DNA of 64,000 bases from Anoxynatronum buryatiense (GCF_900182905.1 NZ_FXUF01000004.1:1-64000); one strand, 5' to 3'. Positions 17,527 through 27,304 are shown, counted from the first letter of the stretch. Numbers and translations are program-made. Notes: generated from the letters alone by a model not told the origin.

Positions 17527-18831
17527 ATGGAGGTAGCCTTACAGGCGGCATTGGTACTCTTCATCACATTTATCATTCAACTTGGCATTGGTATTCCCAT
17601 CTCCATCAGTATTGTTATTTCTACGTTAATTACGGCTCTCACAGCCATTCCGCTGGATATTGTCTTGTTTACGGCAGCGCAAAAAATGGTGACGGGAATC
17701 GATAGCTTTTCATTATTGGCGGTACCCCTGTTTATACTGTCTGGCAATATTATGAACAACGGTGGCATTGCCAGAAGACTGGTTGATTTTGCCCAGGTGA
17801 TTGGTGGTCGGTTACCAGGTTCGCTGGCCCAAGCGAATGTTCTTGGAAACATGCTGTTTGGATCTTTGTCGGGGTCTGCAGTGGCGTCTGCGGCGGCTAT
17901 TGGCGGAACAATGATTCCTATCCAAAAAAGTGAAGGCTATGACGTGCCCTTTTCAGCGGCGGTAAACATTGCATCCTCTCCGACAGGCATGTTGATTCCG
18001 CCCAGTGGCAGCTTGATCCTATACTCGTTGGTGGCTGGCGGCGTTTCCATTTCTGCCTTGTTTATTGCGGGGTACATCCCTGGGTTCTTAATGGGTTTGG
18101 CAACCATGGTGGTCGCCTATATTTATGCGAAGAAAAACAACTATCCTGTTGCTGCGAAAGTGAGTTTTGCAGAAGGGCTTAAAGTATTTTTGGAAGCGAT
18201 ACCCAGCCTGATGCTGATCGTTATTGTGATTGGGGGGATTGTTTTTGGCGTTTTCACCGCCACTGAAGGGGCCGGCGTTGCCGTTGTTTACACCCTTGGT
18301 TTATCTCTTGTCTACAAAAGCATCAACTGGCAGGATATGCGGGAAATTTTGCTGAAAACAGGTGTTACCACAGGGGTAATTATGTTTTTAGTGTCGGCCT
18401 CTTCTGCCATGTCATGGGTGATGGCCTATACAGGAATTCCCCAGGCGATCAGCCAGGCGATCATGTCCATTTCAGAAAATCCCATTATCATTTTATTGAT
18501 TATGAACATTACCCTGTTGATCGTGGGCACGTTTATGGATTTAACCCCGGCGATACTTATTTTCACACCCATCTTTTTGCCCATCGCAACCCAAATTGGA
18601 ATACATCCGGTACACTTTGGCATTATTCTGGTATTCAATCTGTGCATCGGAATCATGACACCACCTGTTGGCAGTGTCTTATTTGTCGGATGCAGTGTTG
18701 CAGAAATATCCATTGAGAAAGTGATTAAACCCTTGCTGCCATTCTTTGCGGCACTGGTGGCAGTACTGCTGTTGGTGACTTATATACCAGCAATCAGTTT
18801 GTTTTTGCCCAGGCTGTTTGGCTTAATTTAA
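17527..18831 (+). CDS. dctM: TRAP transporter large permease (DctM)
   Basis: The 434-residue protein has about a dozen membrane helices and the DctM signatures SGSAVASAAAIGG, PSGSLILYS and FNLCIGIMTPPVGS. It carries the transport channel of the TRAP system for the presumed glucuronide or uronate substrate. AAAGGAGTGG precedes the ATG. It ends 19 bp before the GH31 start. Confidence 0.93.
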   Translation: MEVALQAALVLFITFIIQLGIGIPISISIVISTLITALTAIPLDIVLFTAAQKMVTGIDSFSLLAVPLFILSGNIMNNGGIARRLVDFAQVIGGRLPGSLAQANVLGNMLFGSLSGSAVASAAAIGGTMIPIQKSEGYDVPFSAAVNIASSPTGMLIPPSGSLILYSLVAGGVSISALFIAGYIPGFLMGLATMVVAYIYAKKNNYPVAAKVSFAEGLKVFLEAIPSLMLIVIVIGGIVFGVFTATEGAGVAVVYTLGLSLVYKSINWQDMREILLKTGVTTGVIMFLVSASSAMSWVMAYTGIPQAISQAIMSISENPIIILLIMNITLLIVGTFMDLTPAILIFTPIFLPIATQIGIHPVHFGIILVFNLCIGIMTPPVGSVLFVGCSVAEISIEKVIKPLLPFFAALVAVLLLVTYIPAISLFLPRLFGLI

Positions 18832-18850
18832 CGATGTGAGGAGTGCAGAA

Positions 18851-21253
18851 ATGATACTCAGGAATTATCCTTTTCACTTGGTGAAAGAAGAAAACAATGT
18901 GTTGGAGTTTCAGCTGAACAATGAGGAGACCTTTGTGAAGGTGTTTGTGCTGGAAGAAAACATCATTCGCGTCATGCTCATTGAAAAAGAGGTATCGCTG
19001 GACAAAAGCTGGCTTGTGGCACCTGGAATGGATGACATCGCAAAAGAAGGCAGGGACAGATTCGACATTTCCCCCTTCTCACTTCCGGCATTCACCCATG
19101 AACTGACAGATCATCAGTGTACCATCTCCACGGCGAAGCTGAAGGTGGTATTTGACTTAAACGGCATGAAGGCAACCTGGTATGCCAGGCTGGAAGGCAG
19201 CGAGGTTGAGTTTGCGAAAGACAGAAAAACACAGGCTTACAATCTCAACCACTCTCTTGGGAACGGCCCCAGCCACTATTTGGCGAGAAGTCTCAATGAG
19301 CAGTATTTCGGTCTGGGTGAAAAATGTGGCGGCAATGACCGGCACGGCAGGCGGTATCGAATGATGAGTGTTGACCCCATGGGATACGATGCAGAACTGA
19401 CGGACCCGCTCTACAAACACATTCCCTTCTACATTACCCGAAACACTGAAACCGGGATTTCCTTCGGATTGTTCTATGATAATTTATCCACCTCCATTTT
19501 TGACATGGGCAATGAGCTGGATAACTATCATGGTTACTACCGCTATTATCAGGCAGAAGACGGCGACCTGGACTACTACGTTATTCTGGGCCCCCGCTTA
19601 AAAGAAGTCACCGAAACATTTTCATGGCTCACAGGAAAAACCAGCTTTTTTCCCAAATGGAGCATTGGCTATTCCGGCTCCACTATGTCGTATACAGATG
19701 CCCCCAATGCACAGGAGCAGCTGCAGCAGTTCATTGAAGACTGTGAAAAACATGATATCCCCTGCGATTCCTTTCAACTGTCTTCAGGTTACACCTCCAT
19801 AGGGGCAAAACGGTATGTCTTCAACTGGAATTATGATAAAGTACCCACACCGCAAAAAATGGCAGACAGCTTTCATGAGAAGGGCATACGGCTTTGCGCC
19901 AACATTAAACCGGCTCTCTTAGTTGACCACCCCATGTTTGAAGAGCTGAAAAAAAATCACATGTTTGTGATGGATAAAGACGGGATAGAACCTGAAATTG
20001 TGCAGTTCTGGGATGAGCTGGGAGCGTATGTTGATTTTACAAACCCACAGTCCTATGACTGGTGGAAACAGCAGGTCACAGAAAAGCTGCTGGAGTATGG
20101 CATCGATTCCACCTGGAATGATAATAACGAGTATGAAGTATGGGAAGCAGATGCAAAGGCCCATGGATTTGGAAAAGAAATCAACATCTCTCAAATCAGA
20201 CCCCTGCAGCCATTGCTGATGATGAAAGCTTCCTATGAAGCCCAGAAAGAGTATGCGCCCGCACTAAGACCCTATTTGATTTCACGGTCCGGCTGCCCTG
20301 GAATGCAGCGGTATGTTCAAACCTGGTCGGGAGACAACCGTACCAGCTGGAAAACGCTGAAATACAATATTAAAATGGGTATCGGACTAAGCATGTCCGG
20401 CATTTACAACATCGGTCATGATGTGGGCGGATTTGCAGGGGCAGCGCCTGAACCGGAACTCTTCGTCAGATGGGTGCAAAATGGCATCTTTCATCCCAGG
20501 TTCACCATTCATTCATGGAATGATGACGCCACGGTGAACGAGCCCTGGATGTATCCTGCGGTGACCCACTACATTCGAAATCTGATTAAATTCAGAACTA
20601 AAATCACACCTTATATCTACAATCTGCTGTATCGCTCATGGAAATACTACGAGCCCATGATCAGACCCACTTTCTATGATTTTGAAGCGGATACCAACAC
20701 CTTTGAAGAAAATGACGACTTTATGCTGGGTCAAGATTTGCTGGTGGCTTCAGTGGTTGAAAAAGGTGTGTTTGAGAGACTTGTGTATTTGCCAAAAAAC
20801 CAGGATGGCTGGTACGATTTTCACACCGGATTCTGGTACCAGGGCGGCCAACAGGTGGTAATCCCCGCACCCCTGGACTACACCCCCCTGATGGTAAAAG
20901 CGGGAGCCATCATTCCCACCAATGACGCGTCTATTCATTTTGAAACAAAAGAGAAAGATGAACGGGGATTTCATTTGTTCCCCCATCGGGAAAATGGCGA
21001 AAGTGCCTTTGAACTGTATGAAGATGACGGCATCAGCAATGATTATCTTGAAAATGTGCATGCCCTTATAAAGGTGCGAATGATTTCATCCAGAGAAGCG
21101 ATTCATGTGGAACTGTCGAAAGAAGGCATCTATCAGCTGCCCTACAGAGAAGTAAACCTGCATCTGCCCCTGGGTGAGACAAGAAGCCTGACCATCAATG
21201 GAACAGCATGCATGCGCAACAACGATCATGTGTATACCGTATCAATAGACTAA
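18851..21253 (+). CDS. GH31 family alpha-glycosidase
   Basis: The 800-residue protein has the GH31 N-terminal beta-sandwich (with GLGEKCGGNDRHGRRYRM), catalytic barrel and C-terminal beta domains. The nucleophile Asp424 is in WNDNNE and the acid/base Asp495 in WSGDNR. The family includes alpha-glucosidases, alpha-xylosidases and related enzymes; the exact specificity is not readable, and WNDNNE replaces the commoner WNDMNE. No signal peptide, so intracellular. In this operon it may remove an alpha-linked sugar from an imported oligosaccharide or glycoside containing glucuronate. The ATG at 18851 follows GAGGAG; a GTG 15 bp upstream is less likely. Confidence 0.88.
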   Translation: MILRNYPFHLVKEENNVLEFQLNNEETFVKVFVLEENIIRVMLIEKEVSLDKSWLVAPGMDDIAKEGRDRFDISPFSLPAFTHELTDHQCTISTAKLKVVFDLNGMKATWYARLEGSEVEFAKDRKTQAYNLNHSLGNGPSHYLARSLNEQYFGLGEKCGGNDRHGRRYRMMSVDPMGYDAELTDPLYKHIPFYITRNTETGISFGLFYDNLSTSIFDMGNELDNYHGYYRYYQAEDGDLDYYVILGPRLKEVTETFSWLTGKTSFFPKWSIGYSGSTMSYTDAPNAQEQLQQFIEDCEKHDIPCDSFQLSSGYTSIGAKRYVFNWNYDKVPTPQKMADSFHEKGIRLCANIKPALLVDHPMFEELKKNHMFVMDKDGIEPEIVQFWDELGAYVDFTNPQSYDWWKQQVTEKLLEYGIDSTWNDNNEYEVWEADAKAHGFGKEINISQIRPLQPLLMMKASYEAQKEYAPALRPYLISRSGCPGMQRYVQTWSGDNRTSWKTLKYNIKMGIGLSMSGIYNIGHDVGGFAGAAPEPELFVRWVQNGIFHPRFTIHSWNDDATVNEPWMYPAVTHYIRNLIKFRTKITPYIYNLLYRSWKYYEPMIRPTFYDFEADTNTFEENDDFMLGQDLLVASVVEKGVFERLVYLPKNQDGWYDFHTGFWYQGGQQVVIPAPLDYTPLMVKAGAIIPTNDASIHFETKEKDERGFHLFPHRENGESAFELYEDDGISNDYLENVHALIKVRMISSREAIHVELSKEGIYQLPYREVNLHLPLGETRSLTINGTACMRNNDHVYTVSID

Positions 21254-21270
21254 ACCTGAAGGTGATGGAA

Positions 21271-22674
21271 TTGAAAACATTCATGAATGAAGATTTTTTA
21301 CTGACCAATGAAGTGGCAAGAAAGCTCTATCATGAGTATGCAAAAGAAATGCCGATTTACGATTATCACTGCCATCTGTCACCGGGGGAAATCAGTCAAA
21401 ATAAGCCATACAACAACATGACAGCACTGTGGTTGAGTGGAGACCATTATAAATGGCGAGCCATGAGGAGCAACGGTATCGACGAAAAGTACATCACAGG
21501 ACAGGCGGATGATTTCGAAAAATTCATGGCATGGGCCAAAACCGTCTCCATGTGCATGGGAAACCCGCTGTTTCACTGGACCCATCTGGAACTGCAGCGT
21601 TATTTCGGAATTCATGAGGTATTCAGTGAAAAAACCGGTGAAGCCATATGGAAGAGATGCAATGAACATCTGAAGGAATATGATTTTAGGGCCAAAGGGT
21701 TCATCGAAAAATCAAATGTCAAAGTCATCTGCACCACAGATGATCCGGTGGATTCCCTGGACGATCATCGCAAAATCAAAGAAGACAGCACCTTTCACAC
21801 CAAGGTGCTGCCCACATTCAGGCCAGATAAAGGCCTGGGCATTGAAAAAGAGACATTTGACCAGTGGCTTCAGGAACTGTCTCAGGTGTGTCACATGAAC
21901 ATCGAAACCTATCATGCGTTTTTAAGTGCGCTGGATCAGCGGATTCATTATTTTCATGAAGCAGGCTGCCGGATTTCCGATCATTCGCTGGAAGAAGTGG
22001 TTTATCTGGAGGCCACACCAGAAGAAGTCGAAAAGATCTTCTTAAAAAAGCTGCAGAGAGAAAGCCTGACTCCGGAAGAAGTAAAGAAATTTAAAACCCA
22101 TACCCTCAATCATCTGGGCAGAAAGTATCATGAGTACAAATGGGTGATGCAGCTTCACATTGGGGCGCTTAGAAACAACAATACGCGAATGTTTGCCCTC
22201 CTTGGCGGTGATGCGGGCTTTGACTCAATGAATGACCAGTGCATTGCAGTGCCGCTGTCAAAAGTGCTGGACTCCCTGGATCGGGAGAACCGGCTGCCCA
22301 AGACAATCCTCTATTGTTTAAATCCAAAAGATAATGATGTCATCGGTACCATGATTGGAAACTTTCAGGGTGGGTCTATTGCCGGCAAAGTACAGTTTGG
22401 TTCCGGCTGGTGGTTTAATGATCAAAAGGACGGGATGATCAGGCAAATGACATCGCTGGCCAATCTGGGACTGCTGAGCAGATTTGTAGGCATGTTGACA
22501 GATTCAAGAAGCTTCATTTCGTATACAAGGCATGAATATTTCAGAAGAATCCTCTGCAATATGATCGGGCAGTGGGTAGTGGATGGGGAAGCCCCCAATT
22601 GTTCGGAGTCTCTGGAACACTTGGTGAAGAACGTCTGTTACAACAACGCTGTCAATTACTTCGAGATAGAATGA
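21271..22674 (+). CDS. uxaC: glucuronate/uronate isomerase
   Basis: The 467-residue protein matches UxaC throughout: the N-terminal [50 protein letters not shown] and MLTDSRSF motifs. It interconverts D-glucuronate and D-fructuronate (or galacturonate and tagaturonate). The start appears to be a TTG: it lies 7 bp after AAGGTG and gives exactly the family N-terminus, whereas the ATG 6 bp upstream abuts the ribosome site. It follows the GH31 stop by 17 bp. Confidence 0.95.
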   Translation: MKTFMNEDFLLTNEVARKLYHEYAKEMPIYDYHCHLSPGEISQNKPYNNMTALWLSGDHYKWRAMRSNGIDEKYITGQADDFEKFMAWAKTVSMCMGNPLFHWTHLELQRYFGIHEVFSEKTGEAIWKRCNEHLKEYDFRAKGFIEKSNVKVICTTDDPVDSLDDHRKIKEDSTFHTKVLPTFRPDKGLGIEKETFDQWLQELSQVCHMNIETYHAFLSALDQRIHYFHEAGCRISDHSLEEVVYLEATPEEVEKIFLKKLQRESLTPEEVKKFKTHTLNHLGRKYHEYKWVMQLHIGALRNNNTRMFALLGGDAGFDSMNDQCIAVPLSKVLDSLDRENRLPKTILYCLNPKDNDVIGTMIGNFQGGSIAGKVQFGSGWWFNDQKDGMIRQMTSLANLGLLSRFVGMLTDSRSFISYTRHEYFRRILCNMIGQWVVDGEAPNCSESLEHLVKNVCYNNAVNYFEIE

Positions 22675-22690
22675 TAAGGGGCTGATAAAT

Positions 22691-23731
22691 GTGGAAATGA
22701 CGTTCAGATGGTATGGGGACAGTGATCCCATACCGCTACAATACATTAAGCAAATACCCAAAATGGCAGGTGTGGTTTCGGCCATCTATGATATTCCGGT
22801 GGGTGATCCCTGGCCGCTGGAAAAGATTATCGAGTTAAAGAATAAAGTGGAGGCTGCCGGATTAAAGCTGTCGGTGATAGAAAGTGTGCCGGTGCATGAA
22901 GATATTAAACTGGGAAAACCAACGAGAGATCAGTATATTGCCAACTACCAGACAACCATCAGAAGGTTGGGGGAAGCCGGCATCAAAGTGGTGTGCTATA
23001 ACTTCATGCCTGTGTTTGACTGGACAAGAACAGATTTGGAGCACCAGCTGCCTGACGGCTCTACTGCCCTGATTTTTGATGAAGAGCTGGCAGGAAAAAT
23101 GGACCCGTCAACGGGGGAGCTGAGCCTTCCAGGGTGGGATTCCAGCTATACAAAGGAATCCATGAAGGCGCTGCTGGCAGATTATCAAGCAGTGAATGAA
23201 GAAAAGCTTTGGGAAAACCTGGCCTATTTTTTAAAGGCCATTATTCCTGTGGCAGAGGCGTCAGATGTGAAAATGGCCATTCATCCCGATGATCCGCCAT
23301 GGTGCATTTTTGGACTTCCCCGCATTATCACCAATGAAGAAAATCTGGAGCGGCTGTTGAACCTGGTGGATAACCCCTATAATGGCCTGACCCTGTGCAG
23401 TGGTTCTCTTGGGGTTGCGAAAGATAACGACATGGTTCGACTGGTCAAAAAGTTTGGCAAGCGGATTCACTTTGCCCATATGCGAAATGTGAAAATCACA
23501 GGACCCCGCTCCTTTGAAGAAGCAGCACACCCTTCAGAGTATGGTTCTTTGGATATGGTGGAAATCTTAAAAGCCTACCACCAGGCAGGCTTTGACGGAC
23601 CCATGAGACCGGATCACGGCAGAATGATCTGGGGAGAGCGGGGAAAACCGGGGTATGGCTTGTATGACAGGGCCCTGGGTGCCATGTATCTCACGGGAAT
23701 TTGGGAAACACTGGAGAAAACCGGACTGTAA
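22691..23731 (+). CDS. uxuA: mannonate dehydratase
   Basis: The 346-residue protein is a UxuA-type xylose-isomerase-like barrel with conserved [13 protein letters not shown]-like, [23 protein letters not shown] and RPDHGR motifs holding the metal and substrate. It converts D-mannonate to 2-keto-3-deoxygluconate. Translation probably starts at GTG, 9 bp after AAGGGG. It follows uxaC by 16 bp and completes, with the next gene, the glucuronate to KDG path. KDG kinase and aldolase are not in the window. Confidence 0.94.
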   Translation: MEMTFRWYGDSDPIPLQYIKQIPKMAGVVSAIYDIPVGDPWPLEKIIELKNKVEAAGLKLSVIESVPVHEDIKLGKPTRDQYIANYQTTIRRLGEAGIKVVCYNFMPVFDWTRTDLEHQLPDGSTALIFDEELAGKMDPSTGELSLPGWDSSYTKESMKALLADYQAVNEEKLWENLAYFLKAIIPVAEASDVKMAIHPDDPPWCIFGLPRIITNEENLERLLNLVDNPYNGLTLCSGSLGVAKDNDMVRLVKKFGKRIHFAHMRNVKITGPRSFEEAAHPSEYGSLDMVEILKAYHQAGFDGPMRPDHGRMIWGERGKPGYGLYDRALGAMYLTGIWETLEKTGL

Positions 23732-23775
23732 GGAAAGTCAGATTGCAAAAAAAACAGACAGTAAGGGGTGAACAC

Positions 23776-25380
23776 ATGAGATTAAACGAAGAAACACTTA
23801 AAAAGACTTCTCTTTGGGAAGCGGCGGGATTCGATCTGCCTCAGTTTGATCGGGATCAAGTGAGAAAAAACACGGCGAAAAATCCCGGGTGGATTCACTT
23901 TGGAGCAGGGAATATTTTCAGGGCACTGATCGCTCATGCCCAGCAAACCATGCTGAACAAAGGAGCCGACGACAAGGGCATCATTGTCGTGGGCGGAGAA
24001 GTCATCGACAAACTTTACCAGCCCCGGGACAACCTAACAGCCCTTGTGACCATAAAAGCAGATGGCAGCATTAACAAAACAGTGATTGGGAGCATTGTGG
24101 AGTCCCTGAACATGGATGATCAGCAGGATGAAATCTGGGACCGGCTCAAAACCATTTTCACCAGTGAAAGTCTGCAGATGGTCAGCTTTACCATTACAGA
24201 AAAAGGATACAGCTTACAGGATGCCAAAGGGGAATACCTGGCAAGTGTGGCCGAAGATTTTAAAAAGGGTCCCAAGAATCCTGAAAGCTATATGGGAAAA
24301 GTGGCATCCCTGATGTATGAGCGCTATCAAAAGGGACAACAACCCGTGGCCCTGGTGAGCATGGACAATTGCTCCCATAACGGCACAAAACTTTATAACG
24401 CCATCAGCGCCTTTGCTGCCCAGTGGGTGAAGAGCGGCCTTGTTGATGCAGGCTTTGAAACTTACATCGGGAATCCTTCACTTGTCGCATTTCCATGGAC
24501 CATGATCGACAAAATAACTCCCAGACCAGACCCCAAAATCAAAGAGATGTTAAAGAAAGACGGCTTTGAAGATTTGGAGGATATCGTGACATCCAGAAAC
24601 AGTTTTGCTTCCTCATTTGTCAATGCAGAAGAGCCGGAGTATTTGATTATCGAAGATGCTTTTCCCAATGGAAGGCCCAAACTGGAAGAAGCAGGCGTTA
24701 TTTTCACTCAAAAAGAGACTGTTGATAAAGTTGAAAAAATGAAAGTGTGCACCTGCCTTAATCCGCTGCATACAGCCCTTGCCATTTTTGGCTGCCTGCT
24801 GGGGCACACATTAATATCCCAGGAAATGAAAGATCCCGAACTTAAAAGGCTGGTTGAAAGAATCGGATATGAGGAAGGTCTGCCGGTGGTGGTTGATCCG
24901 GTGATTGTCAATCCCAAAAACTTCATTGACGAAGTGTTGCAGGTACGTTTTCCCAACCCCTTTATGCCCGACACTCCTCAACGAATTGCCACCGACACCT
25001 CGCAAAAATTATCAATCCGGTTTGGAGAAACCATCAAAGCTTATGCTTCAAGAAGCGATCTTGATGTGACAGGTCTTCAAATGATTCCCCTGGTATTGGC
25101 GGGATGGTGCCGATACCTGATGGGAGTGGATGATGAGGGCAATGCCATGGAGCTGAGTCCAGACCCCCTGCTGGAAGAAGTCACAGCCCATGTGGCATCG
25201 GTTCATATTGGCGATCAAGGCGATTTTCACGAACAGCTGCAGCCCATTCTCTCCAACAAGGCTGTTTTCGGTGTGAATCTTTATGAGGTGGGACTGGGAA
25301 GCAAGGTGGAAGAATACTTTGCAGAACTGGTGGCCCATCGGGGCGCTGTACGTGCCACCTTAACAAAATATGTGTCTTAA
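23776..25380 (+). CDS. uxuB: fructuronate reductase (mannitol dehydrogenase family)
   Basis: The 534-residue protein has an N-terminal NAD-binding domain (WIHFGAGNIFRA) and a C-terminal mannitol-dehydrogenase domain with the catalytic Lys/Asn/His set in the CLNPLHTALAIFGCLLG region. UxuB reduces D-fructuronate to D-mannonate with NADH, the step between UxaC and UxuA. The start at 23776 follows AAGGGGTG; the longer in-frame extension overlaps uxuA and lacks a site. Tagaturonate reductase is the alternative in this family, but the uxuA neighbour favours fructuronate. Confidence 0.9.
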   Translation: MRLNEETLKKTSLWEAAGFDLPQFDRDQVRKNTAKNPGWIHFGAGNIFRALIAHAQQTMLNKGADDKGIIVVGGEVIDKLYQPRDNLTALVTIKADGSINKTVIGSIVESLNMDDQQDEIWDRLKTIFTSESLQMVSFTITEKGYSLQDAKGEYLASVAEDFKKGPKNPESYMGKVASLMYERYQKGQQPVALVSMDNCSHNGTKLYNAISAFAAQWVKSGLVDAGFETYIGNPSLVAFPWTMIDKITPRPDPKIKEMLKKDGFEDLEDIVTSRNSFASSFVNAEEPEYLIIEDAFPNGRPKLEEAGVIFTQKETVDKVEKMKVCTCLNPLHTALAIFGCLLGHTLISQEMKDPELKRLVERIGYEEGLPVVVDPVIVNPKNFIDEVLQVRFPNPFMPDTPQRIATDTSQKLSIRFGETIKAYASRSDLDVTGLQMIPLVLAGWCRYLMGVDDEGNAMELSPDPLLEEVTAHVASVHIGDQGDFHEQLQPILSNKAVFGVNLYEVGLGSKVEEYFAELVAHRGAVRATLTKYVS

Positions 25381-25413
25381 GGCAGTAACCTGCCGAAAGC
25401 TGCTGAATGTACA

Positions 25414-25447
25414 GGAAAGAGGGACGGCTCACGCCGTCCCTCTTTCC
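25414..25447. terminator. dispersed GAGGGACGGC hairpin, copy C (operon end)
   Basis: The core arms gagggacggc and gccgtccctc with loop cac-type tcac are extended by ggaaa/tttcc into a 15-bp stem, 33 bp after the uxuB stop. It likely terminates the glucuronide operon and is a copy of the family at 8254, 8488 and 26882. Confidence 0.8.
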
Positions 25448-25456
25448 GTATTTTCT

Positions 25457-25540
25457 GGGGTGTCTGCAAAGGCCATGGAAGCACTGAGTCCCACCACCAA
25501 CAAACTGATAGCGGCTACTTTTAACCGGGTGCTTTTTCAT
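25457..25540 (-). pseudogene. decayed 5' fragment of the small secreted protein gene
   Basis: On the minus strand this segment matches the start of the gene at 26948-27304: the DNA for the signal peptide and first mature residues is nearly identical (gtggtgggactcag, tccatggcctttgcagacacccc). A net 4-bp change after ATGAAAAAG shifts the frame, and everything after the ACACCCC codons is missing, replaced directly by hairpin copy C. The intact gene is likewise followed by hairpin copy D. It is therefore the remnant of a duplicated gene-plus-hairpin unit with an internal deletion. Confidence 0.82.
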
Positions 25541-25569
25541 TCCCATTGTCAGGAGAAAGTTACCAAAAC

Positions 25570-25638
25570 GAATAAAATGAAATAAAAGAATAAATATCCT
25601 GGCCTTATTTCATATTAGCTGATAAAATGAAATAAAAC
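25570..25638. promoter_or_regulatory. ATGAAATAA repeats before the Fic gene
   Basis: The sequence ataaaatgaaataaaa occurs twice in direct orientation (near 25571 and 25622), with the inverted form ttatttcat between them (about 25603-25611). The three sites lie 40-105 bp before the Fic start codon. The Fic protein has a C-terminal winged-helix-like segment, so they could be its own operator. Confidence 0.5.
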
Positions 25639-25676
25639 AGATGCCATTAAACTACTATTTCTCGATGGAGATGAAA

Positions 25677-26822
25677 ATGATGAAAAATAGAGCGGGAGAA
25701 TTAAGAAAAAATTTAACAGGTGAGCTTCAGTATACATCTTTTTTACCAAGCCCATTGCCTCCAAAACCTCCTCTTGAAATGGATGAAGAGATAGTATCTT
25801 TATTGGCAAAAACCAATCGCATCATTGGTATTTTAGAAGGGCTTTCACGACAAATCCCCAATATTGAAATATTTGTGTCCATGTATGTGAGAAAAGAAGC
25901 GCTTTTATCTTCCCAGATAGAAGGGACGCAGGCGACTTTGGATGATATCTTAGACCCTAAAATTGAGGAGAATACAAACCGTCATGTAACAGATGTAGTC
26001 AATTATATTCGAGCGTCGCAGCATGCGGCTGCCAGGTTAAAGGAACTACCCATATGTAATCGCCTTATAAAAGAGACCCACGCGATACTACTGGAAGGTG
26101 TTCGTGGAGAAGAAAAAAATCCCGGAGAATTTAGGCGTAGTCAAAATTGGATTGGCCCTCAGGGAAGCACGCTAAATAACGCCCTTTATATTCCTCCAAA
26201 TGTAGAGGATATGGAAACGGCGATGTCAGACCTGGAAAAGTTTATTAATGAAGAAGATGAGCTTGATCCACTGATAAAAATAGCGCTGATCCATTATCAG
26301 TTTGAAACCATTCACCCCTTCTTAGATGGTAACGGTAGGATTGGTCGCTTATTAGTCAATCTTTTTTTGATGGAAACAGGAGTGTTAGGATTTGAAACAC
26401 TTTATATATCATACTTTCTCAAGCGAAATCGAGTGGAGTACTATGATAGGCTAATGGAAGTAAGGAATAAAGGAAATTTTGAACAGTGGGTAAAATTCTT
26501 TTTAAAAGGGATGAAAGAGTCAGCGGCAGATGCTATTCAAACAATTGAAAGATTAGTGAAGCTACACGATCAAAACTGGGAAACGATATTGAACACCGGA
26601 AGATCTGCCAAAACGATCAAAAAGGTATTTGCTTATTTAGAAGGGAGTCCAATTATTGATATTAAAAAAACCAGTGAGCAATTAGGGCTTTCCTACAATG
26701 CAACTGCCAATGCAGTAAACAAACTAGTGGATTTAGGAATTCTAATTCAAACTGAAAATGTTCAACGAAATAGAGTTTTCTCTTACGAAGAATATGTAAA
26801 CATCTTGAGACAAGACACATAG
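25677..26822 (+). CDS. Fic-family AMP-transferase, class II (self-inhibited)
   Basis: The 381-residue protein has the Fic motif HPFLDGNGRIGR (213-224) complete with catalytic His, and an N-terminal inhibitory motif SSQIEGT (78-84) that places an autoinhibitory Glu before the Fic core, the class II arrangement. A C-terminal winged-helix-like domain (about 305-375; TSEQLGLSYNATANAVNKLV) follows. Such proteins transfer AMP to hydroxyl groups on targets and often resemble regulators or toxin-antitoxin-like units; the target is unknown. The gene is notably AT-rich beside its neighbours and uses AT-ending codons, suggesting horizontal gain. ATGGAG precedes the ATG by 6 bp. Confidence 0.9.
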   Translation: MMKNRAGELRKNLTGELQYTSFLPSPLPPKPPLEMDEEIVSLLAKTNRIIGILEGLSRQIPNIEIFVSMYVRKEALLSSQIEGTQATLDDILDPKIEENTNRHVTDVVNYIRASQHAAARLKELPICNRLIKETHAILLEGVRGEEKNPGEFRRSQNWIGPQGSTLNNALYIPPNVEDMETAMSDLEKFINEEDELDPLIKIALIHYQFETIHPFLDGNGRIGRLLVNLFLMETGVLGFETLYISYFLKRNRVEYYDRLMEVRNKGNFEQWVKFFLKGMKESAADAIQTIERLVKLHDQNWETILNTGRSAKTIKKVFAYLEGSPIIDIKKTSEQLGLSYNATANAVNKLVDLGILIQTENVQRNRVFSYEEYVNILRQDT

Positions 26823-26876
26823 AAAGCGTGCATCTTAATGACTCAACTTTCCCACTAAAAAACTGGCAAAACCAAT

Positions 26877-26910
26877 GGAAAGAGGGACGGCTCACGCCGT
26901 CCCTCTTTCC
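26877..26910. terminator. dispersed GAGGGACGGC hairpin, copy D
   Basis: Same 15-bp stem as copy C (ggaaagagggacggc with its complement, loop tcac). It lies between the converging Fic gene and small secreted protein gene and probably terminates both. Confidence 0.8.
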
Positions 26911-26947
26911 TCATATTTCTCTCTTTTTGCAGGGTTAAATCACATGC

Positions 26948-27304
26948 CTATCGGCTGAACTGGTTCCCGGCACCCTGCATATACCCTTTTTCGTTGGTTC
27001 TGCCAAATCCGACTGCCAGTGCTTCATGCATCCGTTCACCGGAAGCATCTTCAGAACACAGGCTCATTCTTTCGGTGATCAGGGCTTTGAACTCAACGGC
27101 CTGGTCTTCGCTCAGTCGGCCCAGATTCACCAGTTCGTCAATACGGGCCAGCTTGAATTCCATGCGCTCTTCCACTGAACCGGACATGTCGCGCAGCTGT
27201 GTGCCGTTGGCATTGCCTCGGCCGGGGGTGTCTGCAAAGGCCATGGAAGCGCTGAGTCCCACCACTAATAAACTGACTGCTGCTACTTTTAAGATCTTTT
27301 TCAT
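26948..27304 (-). CDS. small secreted protein, DUF2680-like
   Basis: The 118-residue protein has a clear signal peptide (LKVAAVSLLVVGLSASMAFA, then DTP). A helical pair follows in the mature part, with LARIDELVNLGRLSEDQAVEFKALITERM, reminiscent of DUF2680 proteins of unknown function in Clostridia. AAGGAG lies 9 bp before the ATG at 27304; an in-frame ATG 9 bp earlier touches the site. A broken copy of its first 27 codons lies 1.7 kb away. Function unknown. Confidence 0.75.
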   Translation of the reverse strand: MKKILKVAAVSLLVVGLSASMAFADTPGRGNANGTQLRDMSGSVEERMEFKLARIDELVNLGRLSEDQAVEFKALITERMSLCSEDASGERMHEALAVGFGRTNEKGYMQGAGNQFSR

